This document shows positions 33,701 to 43,701 of a stretch of 64,000 bases of DNA, piece by piece; positions within the stretch are counted from its first letter, which is position 1, and each line of letters begins with the position of its first letter. Origin of the DNA: Pseudevernia furfuracea (lineage: Eukaryota > Ascomycota > Lecanoromycetes > Lecanorales > Parmeliaceae). The stretch spans positions 496,001 through 560,000 of the forward strand of contig JAIUPT010000040.1 in assembly GCA_022315425.1 (NCBI GenBank). Reading direction: 5' to 3'. A program made the position numbers and the translations under genes. The notes under the pieces were generated by a model that was not told the origin of the DNA, did not search any database, and worked only from the letters and a program-made list of their open reading frames with translations.

Positions 33701-34629
33701 TACCTACGGTATCCAACGGCGCTGCAAGACATTGCAAATCTCCAGATGCAAGAAGATCAAACGGTAGCTCGCAGGATTTGGCTGCATGTATGATTAACCG
33801 GAGTCCCGGGCCCAGAAGCGTTTGCGAGATTTATTGTACGGCTATTCGGTTATTTTGTAGCCACGTCGATTAACCACATTTAGTGTTTTGGGGACCTCGA
33901 CCCTGAATCAGTAGTTAACGAGCGGGAATTTCGGGATGATGCCAAGCCCATGGGGTGAATGTCTTGACAGGTTCCAAAGAAATCAAGTGTCCAGGAAGTG
34001 TGGACTGTGGAGTGACTTGATTGGCGTAACTTTCCGAAGGGTTGGTACCTGTATACAAGTTATGAGTAGCTAAGTTATAAGTAGCTTACAGCCTCACTAG
34101 CGGTCGACTATGATGGATCACGGATTCGTGGTGGAGCGTTGGGGATAAATTTGTGGGTCAGAGAGGCTTCTACCAGCAAAGTTTGCTGCGACGGACCGAT
34201 TTCATGATTCCCTTCCCTGACTCTTCGCGTACAGCGATACTTTTACTTTTCAATTTTCATTGGCACTTTGGCAGTATGTGACTTGTATATTATATGTTGA
34301 TCCAGAGGGGCGCCAAAGTGTCGGTGTGGGAAGGGGATACGGATGCCAGAGTGCAAAGTTGAACATGCGGGCTGGGTAGACAAGAAAAGGTTGATTAATT
34401 GTCGCATGAGCCAGTTGAGTAAGGTAGGTAGAGGGGTATGTTGATCGGTGGTGGACTGGTCTGATACTACTGTAGACTAGGAGAATAATGATAAGGTAGG
34501 TAGGTAATTCTTCTCAAAGCCTGTTCCGCTTAGCATTTTCGAGCTTGAATAAGGTAAAGTACCTAAGGTAAGTTACATTACCTTACTCTACCTTGACTTG
34601 GCCCTGTGGCTATTATTACCTTACCTTAT
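30728..34629. other. Gene-poor interval left of the inverted-repeat element
   Basis: Almost 4 kb without a confident gene. At 30.7-31.3 kb no frame is convincing. At 31.3-32.5 kb several minus-strand segments look exon-like (listed separately). From 33.1 to 34.6 kb the sequence becomes A/T-rich. Short TAAGGTA/TACCTTA words recur at about 34490, 34550-34600 and 34612-34629, just before the inverted-repeat element. Confidence 0.5.
31332..32365 (-). CDS. Possible spliced gene of unknown function (weak model)
   Basis: I do not recognise a product. Three minus-strand pieces have exon-like features. One, beginning near 32365 after a pyrimidine-rich acceptor, encodes EEWWILKYRRGREKRGLWSA and ends ADPP directly before a GTAAGT donor at about 32227. 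A second ends WEDDCLRRLLSLTT and YFTFSLCRL before another GTAAGT at about 31891. A third starts IDFDQMNDLQLQLQLRNYT in the same phase, runs to a stop at 31332, and contains a hydrophobic stretch TTVALLTFLLAGFTLTALLA. The acceptor joining the first two pieces is ambiguous and competing frames are open there, so the exon chain is not established. Alternatively the third piece is a separate 80-aa ORF starting at 31574. Confidence 0.3.
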
Positions 34630-34673
34630 GGGTATTGCTACGTGTACACCGCCTTTTGCTACATGTACACCCC
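34630..34673 (+). repeat. Left terminal inverted repeat (44 bp)
   Basis: Identical to the reverse complement of 35745-35788 over all 44 bases. Contains two copies of GCTACRTGTACAC separated by 9 bases. Similarity stops abruptly inward (TCTCTCAG here, CCTCTATT on the other side). Confidence 0.95.
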
Positions 34674-35030
34674 TCTCTCAGCTAGGTAGATATAGGCTAG
34701 TAACATGAGTATACCTTCCAGCACTAATTCGGCCTGACAAATTTGCCCGCAAATCAGAGACTTGACACGAAGTCCCATAAAAACTTTAAGGGTCTCAGTG
34801 AATCCTCTCCCCCCGCAAGGCGTCGCAATGCGTCACAATTTTTTTCATCAAATCTATCAAAGAAAAAACACCTTTCTTTCTATCGTTATGGACCTGAAGA
34901 ATCAGCATCTGATCCGGCTAATTCTCGGACATAGTGTTTTTTGAGTCTTTTGAGTCTAGGCGTTCTTTCACCTCACCGTCAGCAACCCTCGATCAACTAT
35001 CAACCCTCCATCATACATCTATCTCACCTT

Positions 35031-35084
35031 CCTCCTCGTCCTTCTCATCCTCCTCGTCCTTCTCATCCTCTTCGTCCTCATCAT
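35031..35084. repeat. 18-bp tandem repeat inside the element
   Basis: Three copies of an 18-mer CCTCCTCGTCCTTCTCAT. The first two are identical and the third differs at a few positions. On the minus strand it encodes an acidic DEE/DEK repeat within a short frame. Confidence 0.85.
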
Positions 35085-35744
35085 CCTCCTTCTTCAGATA
35101 CCTCGGCAGCATAGGCTGACAAGAGTGGGCTGAGTTGCGGGTATCGGGCAAAACCTCACCACACCACATCCTTCTGGCCAAGTCTCGCGCGCCAAGATCT
35201 GTCAGTCAGTCGATCAATGACGTGTTTCTGACACAGTTCAGCCGTCTAGATCGCTATGTGCAGGGAGTGCAGTCGATGTTCCGTTCCACACCAAAAAAAT
35301 TTCATTTGCCCCCCGGAACCGAGGTTCTGCCCAATTTTTGGAAGGTTGGAAGGTGATGATGGAGACAAAGCAGGAGAGTCGCATATAACGGTCGCCCTAT
35401 CGTTTTTCCTTCTCTACATATATACATACATATATATACTGCTGTTTGCAATGTGTTGATCAGCTCATTGATATCAAAGCCCCTTCAAGTATTTGCGCTG
35501 CGCAGCACGTAAATTCCGCCTGCAAGTGCTTTTTATATAGGAGAGACTTCAGCTACTCTAAGTCATATTCAAATAATTCTTCAAATGCTTCTTCAAAAGA
35601 ACGGCTACCTCTACTTCGTCTTTCAGCCCTTCCATCCAGCTACTTCCTCACCAAAATGACTCTGCGGTCGGCTCATTTTGGGGGCTTGCTCCCTAGAGAG
35701 TTGGTGGGGTAGCTTAGTCCGGTGGACCTTCTTTGAAATAGAGG

Positions 35745-35788
35745 GGGGTGTACATGTAGCAAAAGGCGGTGTACACGTAGCAATACCC
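35745..35788 (-). repeat. Right terminal inverted repeat (44 bp)
   Basis: Perfect reverse complement of 34630-34673. The outer flank TACCTGAT pairs with TACCTTAT on the left as a probable target-site duplication. Confidence 0.95.
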
Positions 35789-36652
35789 TACCTGATCCAT
35801 GCGATTAAATTACACTACTAATGGTAAGGTAAGGTACATTACTTTAGTCGTTAAGGTAGGTATAATAAGAGGGCCCCGCAACTCGCAAGCATCAATGTTA
35901 TTATTATTATTAAATCTTACTTTATGAAAACGGAGCATCTACCTCACTGGTGCACTAACTGACTAAATGCCAATATTAATGAAAAGGATTCGTACTTGTT
36001 AAGCCCTTTTTGGGGCCTAAGGTATGCGAATGATAATCATAACTATATTCCTTTCCGTACTGTAGTAGTCTGACTCTCTCACTTCTATCTTCATCTCGGA
36101 ATAAATCGTTCCCACAGCATCAAATTGAGATCGGAACGTGTCCTGGAATCCATCCATTTTGCGGAGAACTCCAAGCCAAGATTTCCCCACAAATTCGTTT
36201 AAGCCCAATGTGCCCTATTCTCAACACCGAGACAACAAAATCTTTCAACCTCAACCCACAACGACAAAAAGTACTCTACTCGCAGTCATTAGACTCGTTG
36301 ACACTCGTTTCAACAATCAACAACTCCATTTGGACCTCACCAATCTAATCATCATTGCCCACATTAATTTTCTACACGCTAGCACATTCCACTGTTCGTC
36401 AAAGTTCCCATGGACTCGATGCCGCTTACTCCGGCTTGAACAGATACCAAAGGATTTCTGCAATTCTTCCTCGGAGTGTAATAATAACCAAACTGCCTCT
36501 CCACACAAATAGCCTCAGATGATCTTGCGGAAAGTCTCTCTTCACTCTTTCCACCTCGTTCTTTGGGAGCTCGGACCGAGGAGGAAAGGGCATTTGACGC
36601 GCTTTGGAAGAACCTACAACGGAGCTTCTTGACCGCTCGCCACAAAATTACA
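35789..36652. other. Intergenic right of the element, Reg1-like promoter and 5' UTR
   Basis: Begins with further TAAGGTA/TACCTTA words (about 35824-35860) and an ATT microsatellite at about 35898-35912. From about 36100 the sequence is pyrimidine-rich and probably forms the 5' UTR/promoter of the next gene. No protein gene is recognized. Confidence 0.5.
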
Positions 36653-38462
36653 ATGGCAGAAGTGCTTTCTATAACACCGCCAGAGGGTAATACACATTTT
36701 GGATCTTCATTGCCTCCCTCCCCTTCCCAGACATCTTTCCTAATACAGAATGCCTCATCCTACTCGAGATCATCGCCAAACCTCCAACAAAGATACGCAG
36801 CAGTTGGCTACGATACCTCAAAATTCCCCGCTTCTCTGCCATCCTCCGCTCCGTCCTCTCCACGACTGGTAGCCCCGGAATTCTCAAATCAGCCCTCCTA
36901 TACATCCACTCCCTCAAGTAGCTTATCACTGGACGAGCAGTGCCAGACAGAAGAGGAGGACATTGCTTTTCCATCATATGACGATGGAGACTATTACGAG
37001 GAAATGGAAGACGCAGATCTTCCGTCGAGTCCTGAACCTCCTGGCCTTGACGCTGTGACGAAATCGGTCAGTGACTCTGCCATCGCAAAGCCAGCCTACT
37101 CCTTGAACTCGGACGCAAAACCCACCGCCGGAGACGACACGGCCATCGAAAACGAGCCTACCAGACATGTCGACTACCTGTCACACAATTGGAAAGAGGA
37201 AGATATATGGGCATCGTGGCGGCATATTGTGGCAAAGAGGAAAACCTACAGTAACAGCCCGAGGCTGGAAAACGCTTCGTGGAGAACGTGGGCAAAGTCA
37301 AAATACAAGCTCAAGACCGTCTCGCCCGAAACACTGAATTGGTAGATCTGCTTTTTGTGCCTGCATAAGCTGATGACAAATGCTAACTTTCATTAGGATG
37401 AAGGACCACGACGTAACATGGCTATACGGGCCTCTCCAGACCGGCAACTTCAAAGCTTTTAATCTGCATTCCCCTCCGCCGGCCAGTCGGCTTTCGCGAA
37501 GCAATTCTTTTGCTTGCAAGAAACCTATTCTGAAGAAGCGGAGCTTGTCAGAAATCATGCTTCAACGGTCTCTGTCATCGTCGACCCTGATGAAGCAGGC
37601 TACAGATGCCCTTCGTGCTCAACAACCCCATAAAATTCTGCGAAATAGGCCAATGCTCAGTGACAGAGCATTGTCTGACTTTGGCACATCGTCCGAACCC
37701 GAGACACCGCTCACGAGGTCCACAACCAACACCTCCTCGACCGAACGTTCTGCATCAGTCTCTACATCCGGTGTACAAACGCCTTGCACAAAGCGACATA
37801 TACACTTCAACAATAAAGTGGAGCAGTGTATTGCCATCAACAAAGAAAATTATGACCGCCCTGAGTACTACAAGGCGGTTCATGATGATGATGAAGACTC
37901 TTCAGAAGATGACATGCTCGTGATGAGACCTGTCAAGAACGCTACCAAGGCCAAAATTAGAAGCGCACCAAGCACACCTCGAAATAGCTTCAGCAGTGAT
38001 AGCAAAACCATTGCTATGCTTCCCTCGACGACCCTCAATTACCGTGGCGATACACCAGACCCTGCAGAGCAAAAGTCCAAACAGAAGGATAACTTTTGGC
38101 ACGGAGCATCCAACTTGTCTCCGTCTCCATCACAGCAGACTCTTCGACCTTCCTCTCCCTCTACAAATTTTCTTCTCGACGATGAGGACGAAGATGCGGA
38201 CATCAATTGGCAGCCGCCTGCATCAAGCGGAAGGCGAGACAGCCTGTATCCTCGCCATGGGTTACAACTAGATCCTTCCGATGAAGACACGGACGTGGAC
38301 GCGGAGCACAGTGGTTTACGCCGAACGCCGTCAGGCATGTTCATGCCCTACGAGGACGAGGATGACATAGGCAATGCTGGCCTCTTGGGCCGAGTTGTCG
38401 ACACAGTGAACACGGCGAAGGATATAGCACACGTGATTTGGAACGTTGGCTGGCATAGATGA
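36653..38462 (+). CDS. Reg1/Reg2-like PP1 (Glc7) regulatory subunit, DUF1752 domain
   Basis: Related to yeast Reg1, which targets protein phosphatase 1 to dephosphorylate Snf1 and maintain glucose repression. Two exons (36653-37341 and 37397-38462) give 584 aa. The conserved DUF1752 segment is at about 180-240: EEDIWASWRHIVAKRK, NASWRTWAKSKYKL, then NW joined across the intron to MKDHDVTWLYGPL. A PP1-docking RVxF-type motif, KRHIHF, lies at 362-367 and is followed by NNKVEQCIAI, as in Reg1 proteins. The remainder is Ser-rich with acidic patches and probably disordered. The last residues KDIAHVIWNVGW form a short hydrophobic C-terminal motif also kept in the family. The start at 36653 is the first ATG before the conserved N-terminus. 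Role in carbon repression is by homology. Confidence 0.86.
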
Positions 38463-39297
38463 TAGATTCGCGTGGCTGTTTATCAACGGCCTGGAGATCC
38501 TTCGTCACTACATCAAGATCTGGCATGCCATTCCCCGCTAAATCCTATGAAACGAGGAAATGATTCGACCTTTATCAATATTTGCGCGGCGTTGGCGGCA
38601 GCACTACAACTTTACGCAACGAGGATGGGGCCATTGCCTTCGAGCAAGGCAGGCGCAACAATGACATATTTCTACGGCAGACAGTTCCCGCCCATGACTG
38701 CATATGGGACATCTAACTCGACTTTACATTTTCTCAGCCAACGGCGATCTTACAAGGATCTGATTTCAGGTGTTGTTACTCGCTCTACGGAGCGTTTGGT
38801 GTGCTTGGTGTTTTAGGCTCCGACGTGAAGATATGGGATGATTTCGTTCGAGAAGAAATGCGCTTTGAGAAGATGACATGCCTTGCATGGTAGCTTAAAA
38901 AGCATGGTCTAGAGCTATACTTGCTAGTATGTACACATATTAAGTGCTATGCCTCGTAATTACTACTCAATGAGTAGAGTCTGATCTTTTTGTTCCAGAT
39001 GTTTGAATGGAATCAACTATGACTGACTACTCGTATCGATTTAGGGCTCAGAGCCTCAGAAACGAAGCTCAGTGGGGGCGGGGCCGGGGAGCGGAACGTC
39101 GGAGCGTCGGAACGCCAAGAGAAAAGAGCGGGGCCTTGACTTGAGCATGGAACAATCTTCACGCAGCATATATCTTAAGATTGCGCAAAAGAGACCGCAG
39201 ATCTTTCAAACAATACGATTCATCTTTCGAACCGTCCTGCCTTGCCCCAGTCACCCATCACCCTTCCTCCAACCTCAGACCTGCTGTCTCACACACA
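38463..39297. other. Intergenic, Reg1-like 3' end and TMA22 promoter
   Basis: An 835-base gap between two plus-strand genes. No frame looks like a protein and no repeat is seen. Confidence 0.5.
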
Positions 39298-40199
39298 ATG
39301 GCCGAAGCAACGCCTCCAGATGCAGCGCCATCGGAGCCCCAAGCTCGACACGTCGTCTACTGCGGCGGTACGTCGTCCCATTTCTTGCCTTTCTGCAACC
39401 TTCAGCACTGACATACCTTCACAGTCTGCTCTCTTCCTCCAGAGGTGCTCCATCCCAGACCAACGATGGGCTTGAGACGCCAGCTAAGGACTACAGGCTG
39501 ATGCGCCAGCCTAGTATTGCGAGTTCGGCGGCACAGCAAAGAAGTGTAAAGAATGGCTTGAGCAGAACCATCCGGGAATGCATGAAAAGCTTTACTCTGA
39601 AGGTGCAACCAACCAATTTCCTCTTGCAAACATCTGCTTGTGACAAGGCCTGTCATCCTTACTGATACAGAGAAACAGAAGCGATAACAGCCTCACTCTC
39701 CACACTCTCCGTCGACGCCCAGAAACGCGCTGAAAAAGACTCGAAGAAGAAAGAAGCAAAAGCTGCAGCCGCGGAGGCTCGAGAGGCTGAAGCGAAGAAG
39801 GAAGCGATGGTATACATAAAGCGCGTCGAGAGGAACAAGAGGAAGTATGTTACGGCAGTGTCGGGGTTGGAGGCGCACGGGATGGATTTGAAGAAGGTGG
39901 CCAAGGAGTTTGGCAAGAAGTGTACGTAGCTACCCTTTCGGCTCGCTTGGGCAATGATTGTACTATGGTTTTGTTGGGTGGGGAATAGGGCCAAATAAGG
40001 AAGACAATTCAGGGAAGGTCTGACATATGGGACAGTCGCGACAGGCAGCAGTGTCACGAAGACGGCGAGCGGAGGCGAGGAGATAGTGGTGCAAGGGGAC
40101 AACAGTGACGATATCTTCGATTGGGTGGTGGACGTGGGTGGGGTGCCAGATGAGAACGTGGAATGCATCGAGGACAAGAAGAAGAAGAGTGCTGGTTGA
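39298..40199 (+). CDS. TMA22: Translation machinery-associated protein 22 (DENR family, SUI1 domain)
   Basis: DENR/Tma22 pairs with MCT-1/Tma20 to recycle 40S subunits and promote reinitiation. Five exons (39298-39367, 39425-39444, 39515-39602, 39679-39921, 40036-40199) give 194 aa. The N-terminal zinc-binding-like region is rebuilt across three introns: HVVYCG, VCSLPPE, then YCEFGGTAKKCKEWLEQNHP. The second exon is only 20 nt. A charged helix follows (DAQKRAEKDSKKKEAKA). The SUI1 domain runs from about residue 95 to 175 with VYIKRVERNKRKYVTAVSGL, KKVAKEFGKKF, ATGSSVTK and EEIVVQGD. It ends in a Lys-rich tail instead of the shorter acidic end of yeast. All junctions are GT-AG and the frame closes exactly. 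Confidence 0.94.
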
Positions 40200-40952
40200 A
40201 GGGCTGATACTTCTGGGCAGATGACAAATACTGGCGTCTTGATATGTTGATCTGGAGGACTGGGTGTGAGTCCCAAGTTTTGCATATGATAGATATTGGG
40301 ACTCGCTGTGCAACACCACAGCAATCTGGCTTCCAATTCTTAGCCTTGTCATCAACAGACTCTCCTTCAAATCCACATTCAGTCGAAAGTGGTGTTGGAA
40401 TTCTCCTTTGCACTCGTTTCAAATCCATCTGCTCCTTGACATTTGACCTCGCTTTCAAGCATCCGTTTTGCACACCGTAACTGCAAGACTATGTATGTAC
40501 GAAAAGCAAACACTGCTTGCTGCCGGGCATCGCGGTCGAAAAGAAATCAACCAGATCGTGCCAATCCGCCAGTTTCAGGTAAAGATCTTAAAGCAATGCT
40601 TTCCAAAGAGGAATTCCCTCGGCTTTTCACGACTCTCGTACCTTGTCGTACTAGTTGCACACATTTTTTTATTTCGACTCCACTCATTGTCGAAAGGCCA
40701 TGGTCGGATTTTGTGATTTTTGAGCGTCATTTTCGCGAACCGAATTAGGTACTTTACCATCTTTCTTCACAATCACATCTCTGCGAAAACTTTGCGGGGA
40801 AGAAAAAGAAGTTTGTTGTCCGGTTGTTGAGCTTGCCGCACTGCCCATGGTTCTAGCAAGTACGGTCGTTTCGTTGCACCCACTGGTGGCGTGTGGATGG
40901 ACGCCTTGTCTCAACGAGAGTCATCCTTGAGTTCGCGCCTCGGACAAAATGC
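40200..40952. other. Intergenic
   Basis: About 750 bases between TMA22 and the phosphotransferase-like remnant. No protein-like frame or repeat is seen. Confidence 0.45.
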
Positions 40953-41355
40953 TCAAGCCCCGGCCTGGCCCTCCTCACTTGACTCTCGACGCCTCGCTGG
41001 AATCCAAAGTCCGGTGTAGCGAACGAATGAAGAGCGTGGAACAGCGTTCCCAGCACCGAGACCTGCCTCGGGATCTTCTGCCTTCCTTCGTAGTAGGTCT
41101 AGTCGCAACTCGCAGAAGTCATGTGGGTAGCATGTCATCAGATCGACCACGAGAAACCATGATGGATAGAAGCCGCTAGTCTCCCAGTCGACGAGGGTGA
41201 TGAAGCACTTGCTCGTTTCGTCGACTGTGATGTTACCAGGTGACACGTCAACGTTTGTCAAATGGGTGTTTTTACAATGGAGTCTTGAGAGAAATGGTTG
41301 AAACCACGCCGATATAACAGGGTCGGTAGTGCACTGTAATATCTGGCTTCCTAAA
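40953..41355 (-). pseudogene. Aminoglycoside-phosphotransferase-like (APH family) remnant
   Basis: The frame reads THLTNVDVSPGNITVDETSK followed by LVDWETSGFYPSWFL, which resembles the catalytic loop (HxDxxxxN) and the metal-binding DWE motif of fungal APH-family kinases. The usual first His of the loop reads Asn (NVDVSPGN). After the DWE region the expected C-terminal lobe is replaced by a frame that does not resemble the family. The N-terminal ATP-binding lobe is not seen upstream. The frame opens after a stop near 41360, where an acceptor-like TTATTTAG also occurs, so an exon upstream is possible. I judge it a decayed copy of a common expanded fungal family, with no assignable substrate. 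Confidence 0.5.
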
Positions 41356-42125
41356 TAAGGTCATTGGCAGCGAGAGACACAAGCCACGTCAGCATATTTC
41401 GTATGGGCAGTTTTTGATGCCTCCTCAACGTTTCGGCCTTCCAGTGACTTGCTGTATTATTGGCCTTGGGGCAAGCCTGCTTTGGGGGTAGATGATCACA
41501 TCCTTTCAAGATTCAAGCGGTCACAAGTGTTCGGTCAATGTGGGAGGCGACCGTGGTTTTAAATACGAGAATGATTGAATGCCCCTCAGCCGAGTCATTG
41601 GACTACCAACAGCCAGGGTCACACACGCAAAAGAATTGGCTGTCAAGGAAGCTCGCTCCGACACAGTCATGGCCAAAATCTGGAGATAGGCTTTTAGCTT
41701 TCTTCAGCTCGTGGGATTGTAGCCTTCCACATTGCTTGCATATATGTACTTTTTGTCATATGCAATAGTTTCCAAAGTAAATGGATGCGATTGGGCTGTA
41801 AGTAGCCATGGGTCATGTAGTGTACACTTGCCTCCGAATTTTCAGTCGTGGGCGAGCTTTTAACTTCTTGACCCTTCTGGGTGCTGTCCTCCCTTGCTGA
41901 AATGGTAAGAGAAGAAGAGAAGACAACAATAGCAGAGAGTGATGAGCTTGAAGGAAAGAATACCTACAACAAGGTGGATTTTTACAATGGCATTGCCGAG
42001 GATTGTAGCTCCGCTACTTTTGTTATCTGAAACATCTGGCTGCAATGGCCGGCTAGAGGCACAAATTGATTGACAGACTGGACGTCGCTGGTCTTCTCGT
42101 GCTTCGGGCTGGGAAAGTCTAGAAA
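41356..42125. other. Intergenic
   Basis: About 770 bases between the APH-like remnant and the GRF gene stop. I could not find the missing APH N-terminal lobe in it. No repeat is seen. Confidence 0.4.
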
Positions 42126-43293
42126 TCACGTTTCTGATTCTTTTCGGACAGCCATATCCCGCCGCAGATGCCTAATCACGGCTCTATTTGTCTCGCGTTC
42201 AGCCTTGAGATCCGCGATCTCCCCTTGCAATTCCGTATTTCGCTCATCTTTGCTCTTGACCATAGCTCTTGAGACATCCCGACCTTTCATTAAGCCTCTT
42301 GTGTATAGCACGTGCTTATTGCAAATGTTCTTTAACGTCTCCTGCGCTTCGAGTGGGATGGAAGCGTTGTAATTTTGTAAAGCAGTAAGTATCTCGGACG
42401 CTAGTTCTGATTCCTGATTTGGAGAGATTCCCTTGTAGCGGATTGACATGGGAGTTTCTGCTGGAGAAGGGAGAGTGCCGCTCGCAAACAAACCTTTGCT
42501 ATGTGTACCAGCGGCAGGCGTGGTGAAAATATCGTCCCCTTCCATTCCAGTAGCTGGTGTTCGTAGAGCAGCCTTCAGAGCGTCTCCATCCTCCGCAGCC
42601 ATCTCATCGTACCTGCGTTTTCCGGGCGTAGAGAGTAAATCCGCCTTGATAGCTTTGCGTGGCGTTTCCGGGGGTGGCATGGGATAACCAGATGCCTGGT
42701 CGGCAAATTTCGACAGCTCATCATCGTCGCTGGCCGGCCAATCATAAAACTCTTCTCCGGAGTCGCTGCTTTGGGTGGTGGTGGCCTGCGTACGAGCGGA
42801 TGATGGGGGCGCGTTGTAGGAGGTCTTCGAAGGCGTGTAAGGGGTACTGACTTCTGGACTACCGTGTCTGAACCGAGTGGATGTTTCAGGTGTGACTAGA
42901 CCATACGGCGAAGATTTGCTAGGAGTCTGGGGAGAGTGTATAGGTTCAGTGCGGGAGTTGTTCAGGACGGCAGCTGCTTCTCGTATTTTGGCCTCGTCAT
43001 CCCAGAGAAAGAAGTCGCAGCGTTTGGGCTGGGCCTTCTGGCACGTGTAGACTATGTACAACTCATTGTCAGCTAGTATTGGGTTGGGACTGGGAGAGTC
43101 AGGTCTGCCTACACCACCGTCCATGATTCTTGCCGCCATTCTTGGTTTGGAAGTGCTGTGCTGGTAGGCGAGGATCGCAGTTGCATTGCCAGATGCCATC
43201 GGAGAATAGCCCCTTCTTCAAGGGCACCTTAGTTGTTCCTCCAGAACTGCCTTCGGGTCTGCCTCGAAACCCTTTACCGCGGCCTCTAAACAT
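42126..43293 (-). CDS. GRF-type zinc-finger protein
   Basis: GRF zinc fingers bind single-stranded DNA and occur in DNA repair proteins. Two exons (43293-43113 and 43051-42126) give 368 aa. The finger is at about residues 36-77 and is split by the intron: QCNCDPRLPAQHFQTKNGG, NHGRW, then FYTCQKAQPKRCDFFLW. Likely ligands are Cys37/Cys39, Cys64 and Cys72. The N-terminus is Arg/Gly-rich (MFRGRGKGFRGRPEG). The middle is Ser/Thr/Pro-rich with repeated TP sites. The C-terminal region from about 285 forms a predicted coiled coil (ERNTELQGEIADLKAERET). Orthologs are known in filamentous fungi but I know of no characterised one. A DNA-damage role is inferred from the finger alone. Divergent from the FolB-type gene. 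Confidence 0.83.
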
Positions 43294-43701
43294 GGCAGGT
43301 ATTGCTAGACTGATAATGGGGCATCGTGGGGCCTCACATCATCTAGCAGGCCGATCTCAAGGTCAGATTCACGTCTGTATATAGTATCAGCTTTGATGCG
43401 CTGTTGCCTCGGTTACTCTACTCAGACGTGTATCAGCCAGCCCAATTTTACCACATATGTCGGTAAAACTTCGGAAAAGTAGTAAGCGGGCGTCGGGCGC
43501 TGCTCTGTTCTCCATCCCTGACCTCGATCCACCAATATTGAAAGTTTACTGTTTAGAAGACCACGCGAAATGCTTCACATTTTTCAAAAAGGCAGGCTCC
43601 CATTGAAGAATACAATATTATTAATTCCATAGTTCAGAGAAGTTCATTCTTTAGATTAATATTCTACCGGGCTTCTTCTCCCTTTCTTCTTTCGTCCTAA
43701 G
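43294..43701. promoter_or_regulatory. Divergent promoter, GRF and FolB-type genes
   Basis: A 408-base divergent region, A/T-rich near the plus-strand start. It should hold both promoters. Confidence 0.45.

Larger units (their letters stand above)
34630..35788. mobile_element. 1.16-kb non-autonomous inverted-repeat DNA transposon (MITE-like)
   Basis: The ends 34630-34673 and 35788-35745 are perfect 44-bp inverted repeats (outer end GGGTATTGCTACGTGTACAC). The flanking 8-mers TACCTTAT (34622-34629) and TACCTGAT (35789-35796) match at 7 of 8 positions and look like an aged target-site duplication. Eight-base duplications are typical of hAT and P superfamily elements, but superfamily assignment is inference. 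Each terminal repeat itself contains two copies of GCTACRTGTACAC. The interior has no transposase-sized frame. It carries an 18-bp tandem repeat and a 54-codon minus-strand frame with an acidic D/E/K tail (about 35188-35024), which could be a scrap of a longer gene. The element sits in an A/T-rich gene-poor tract between the ELMO-family and Reg1-like genes. Confidence 0.82.
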
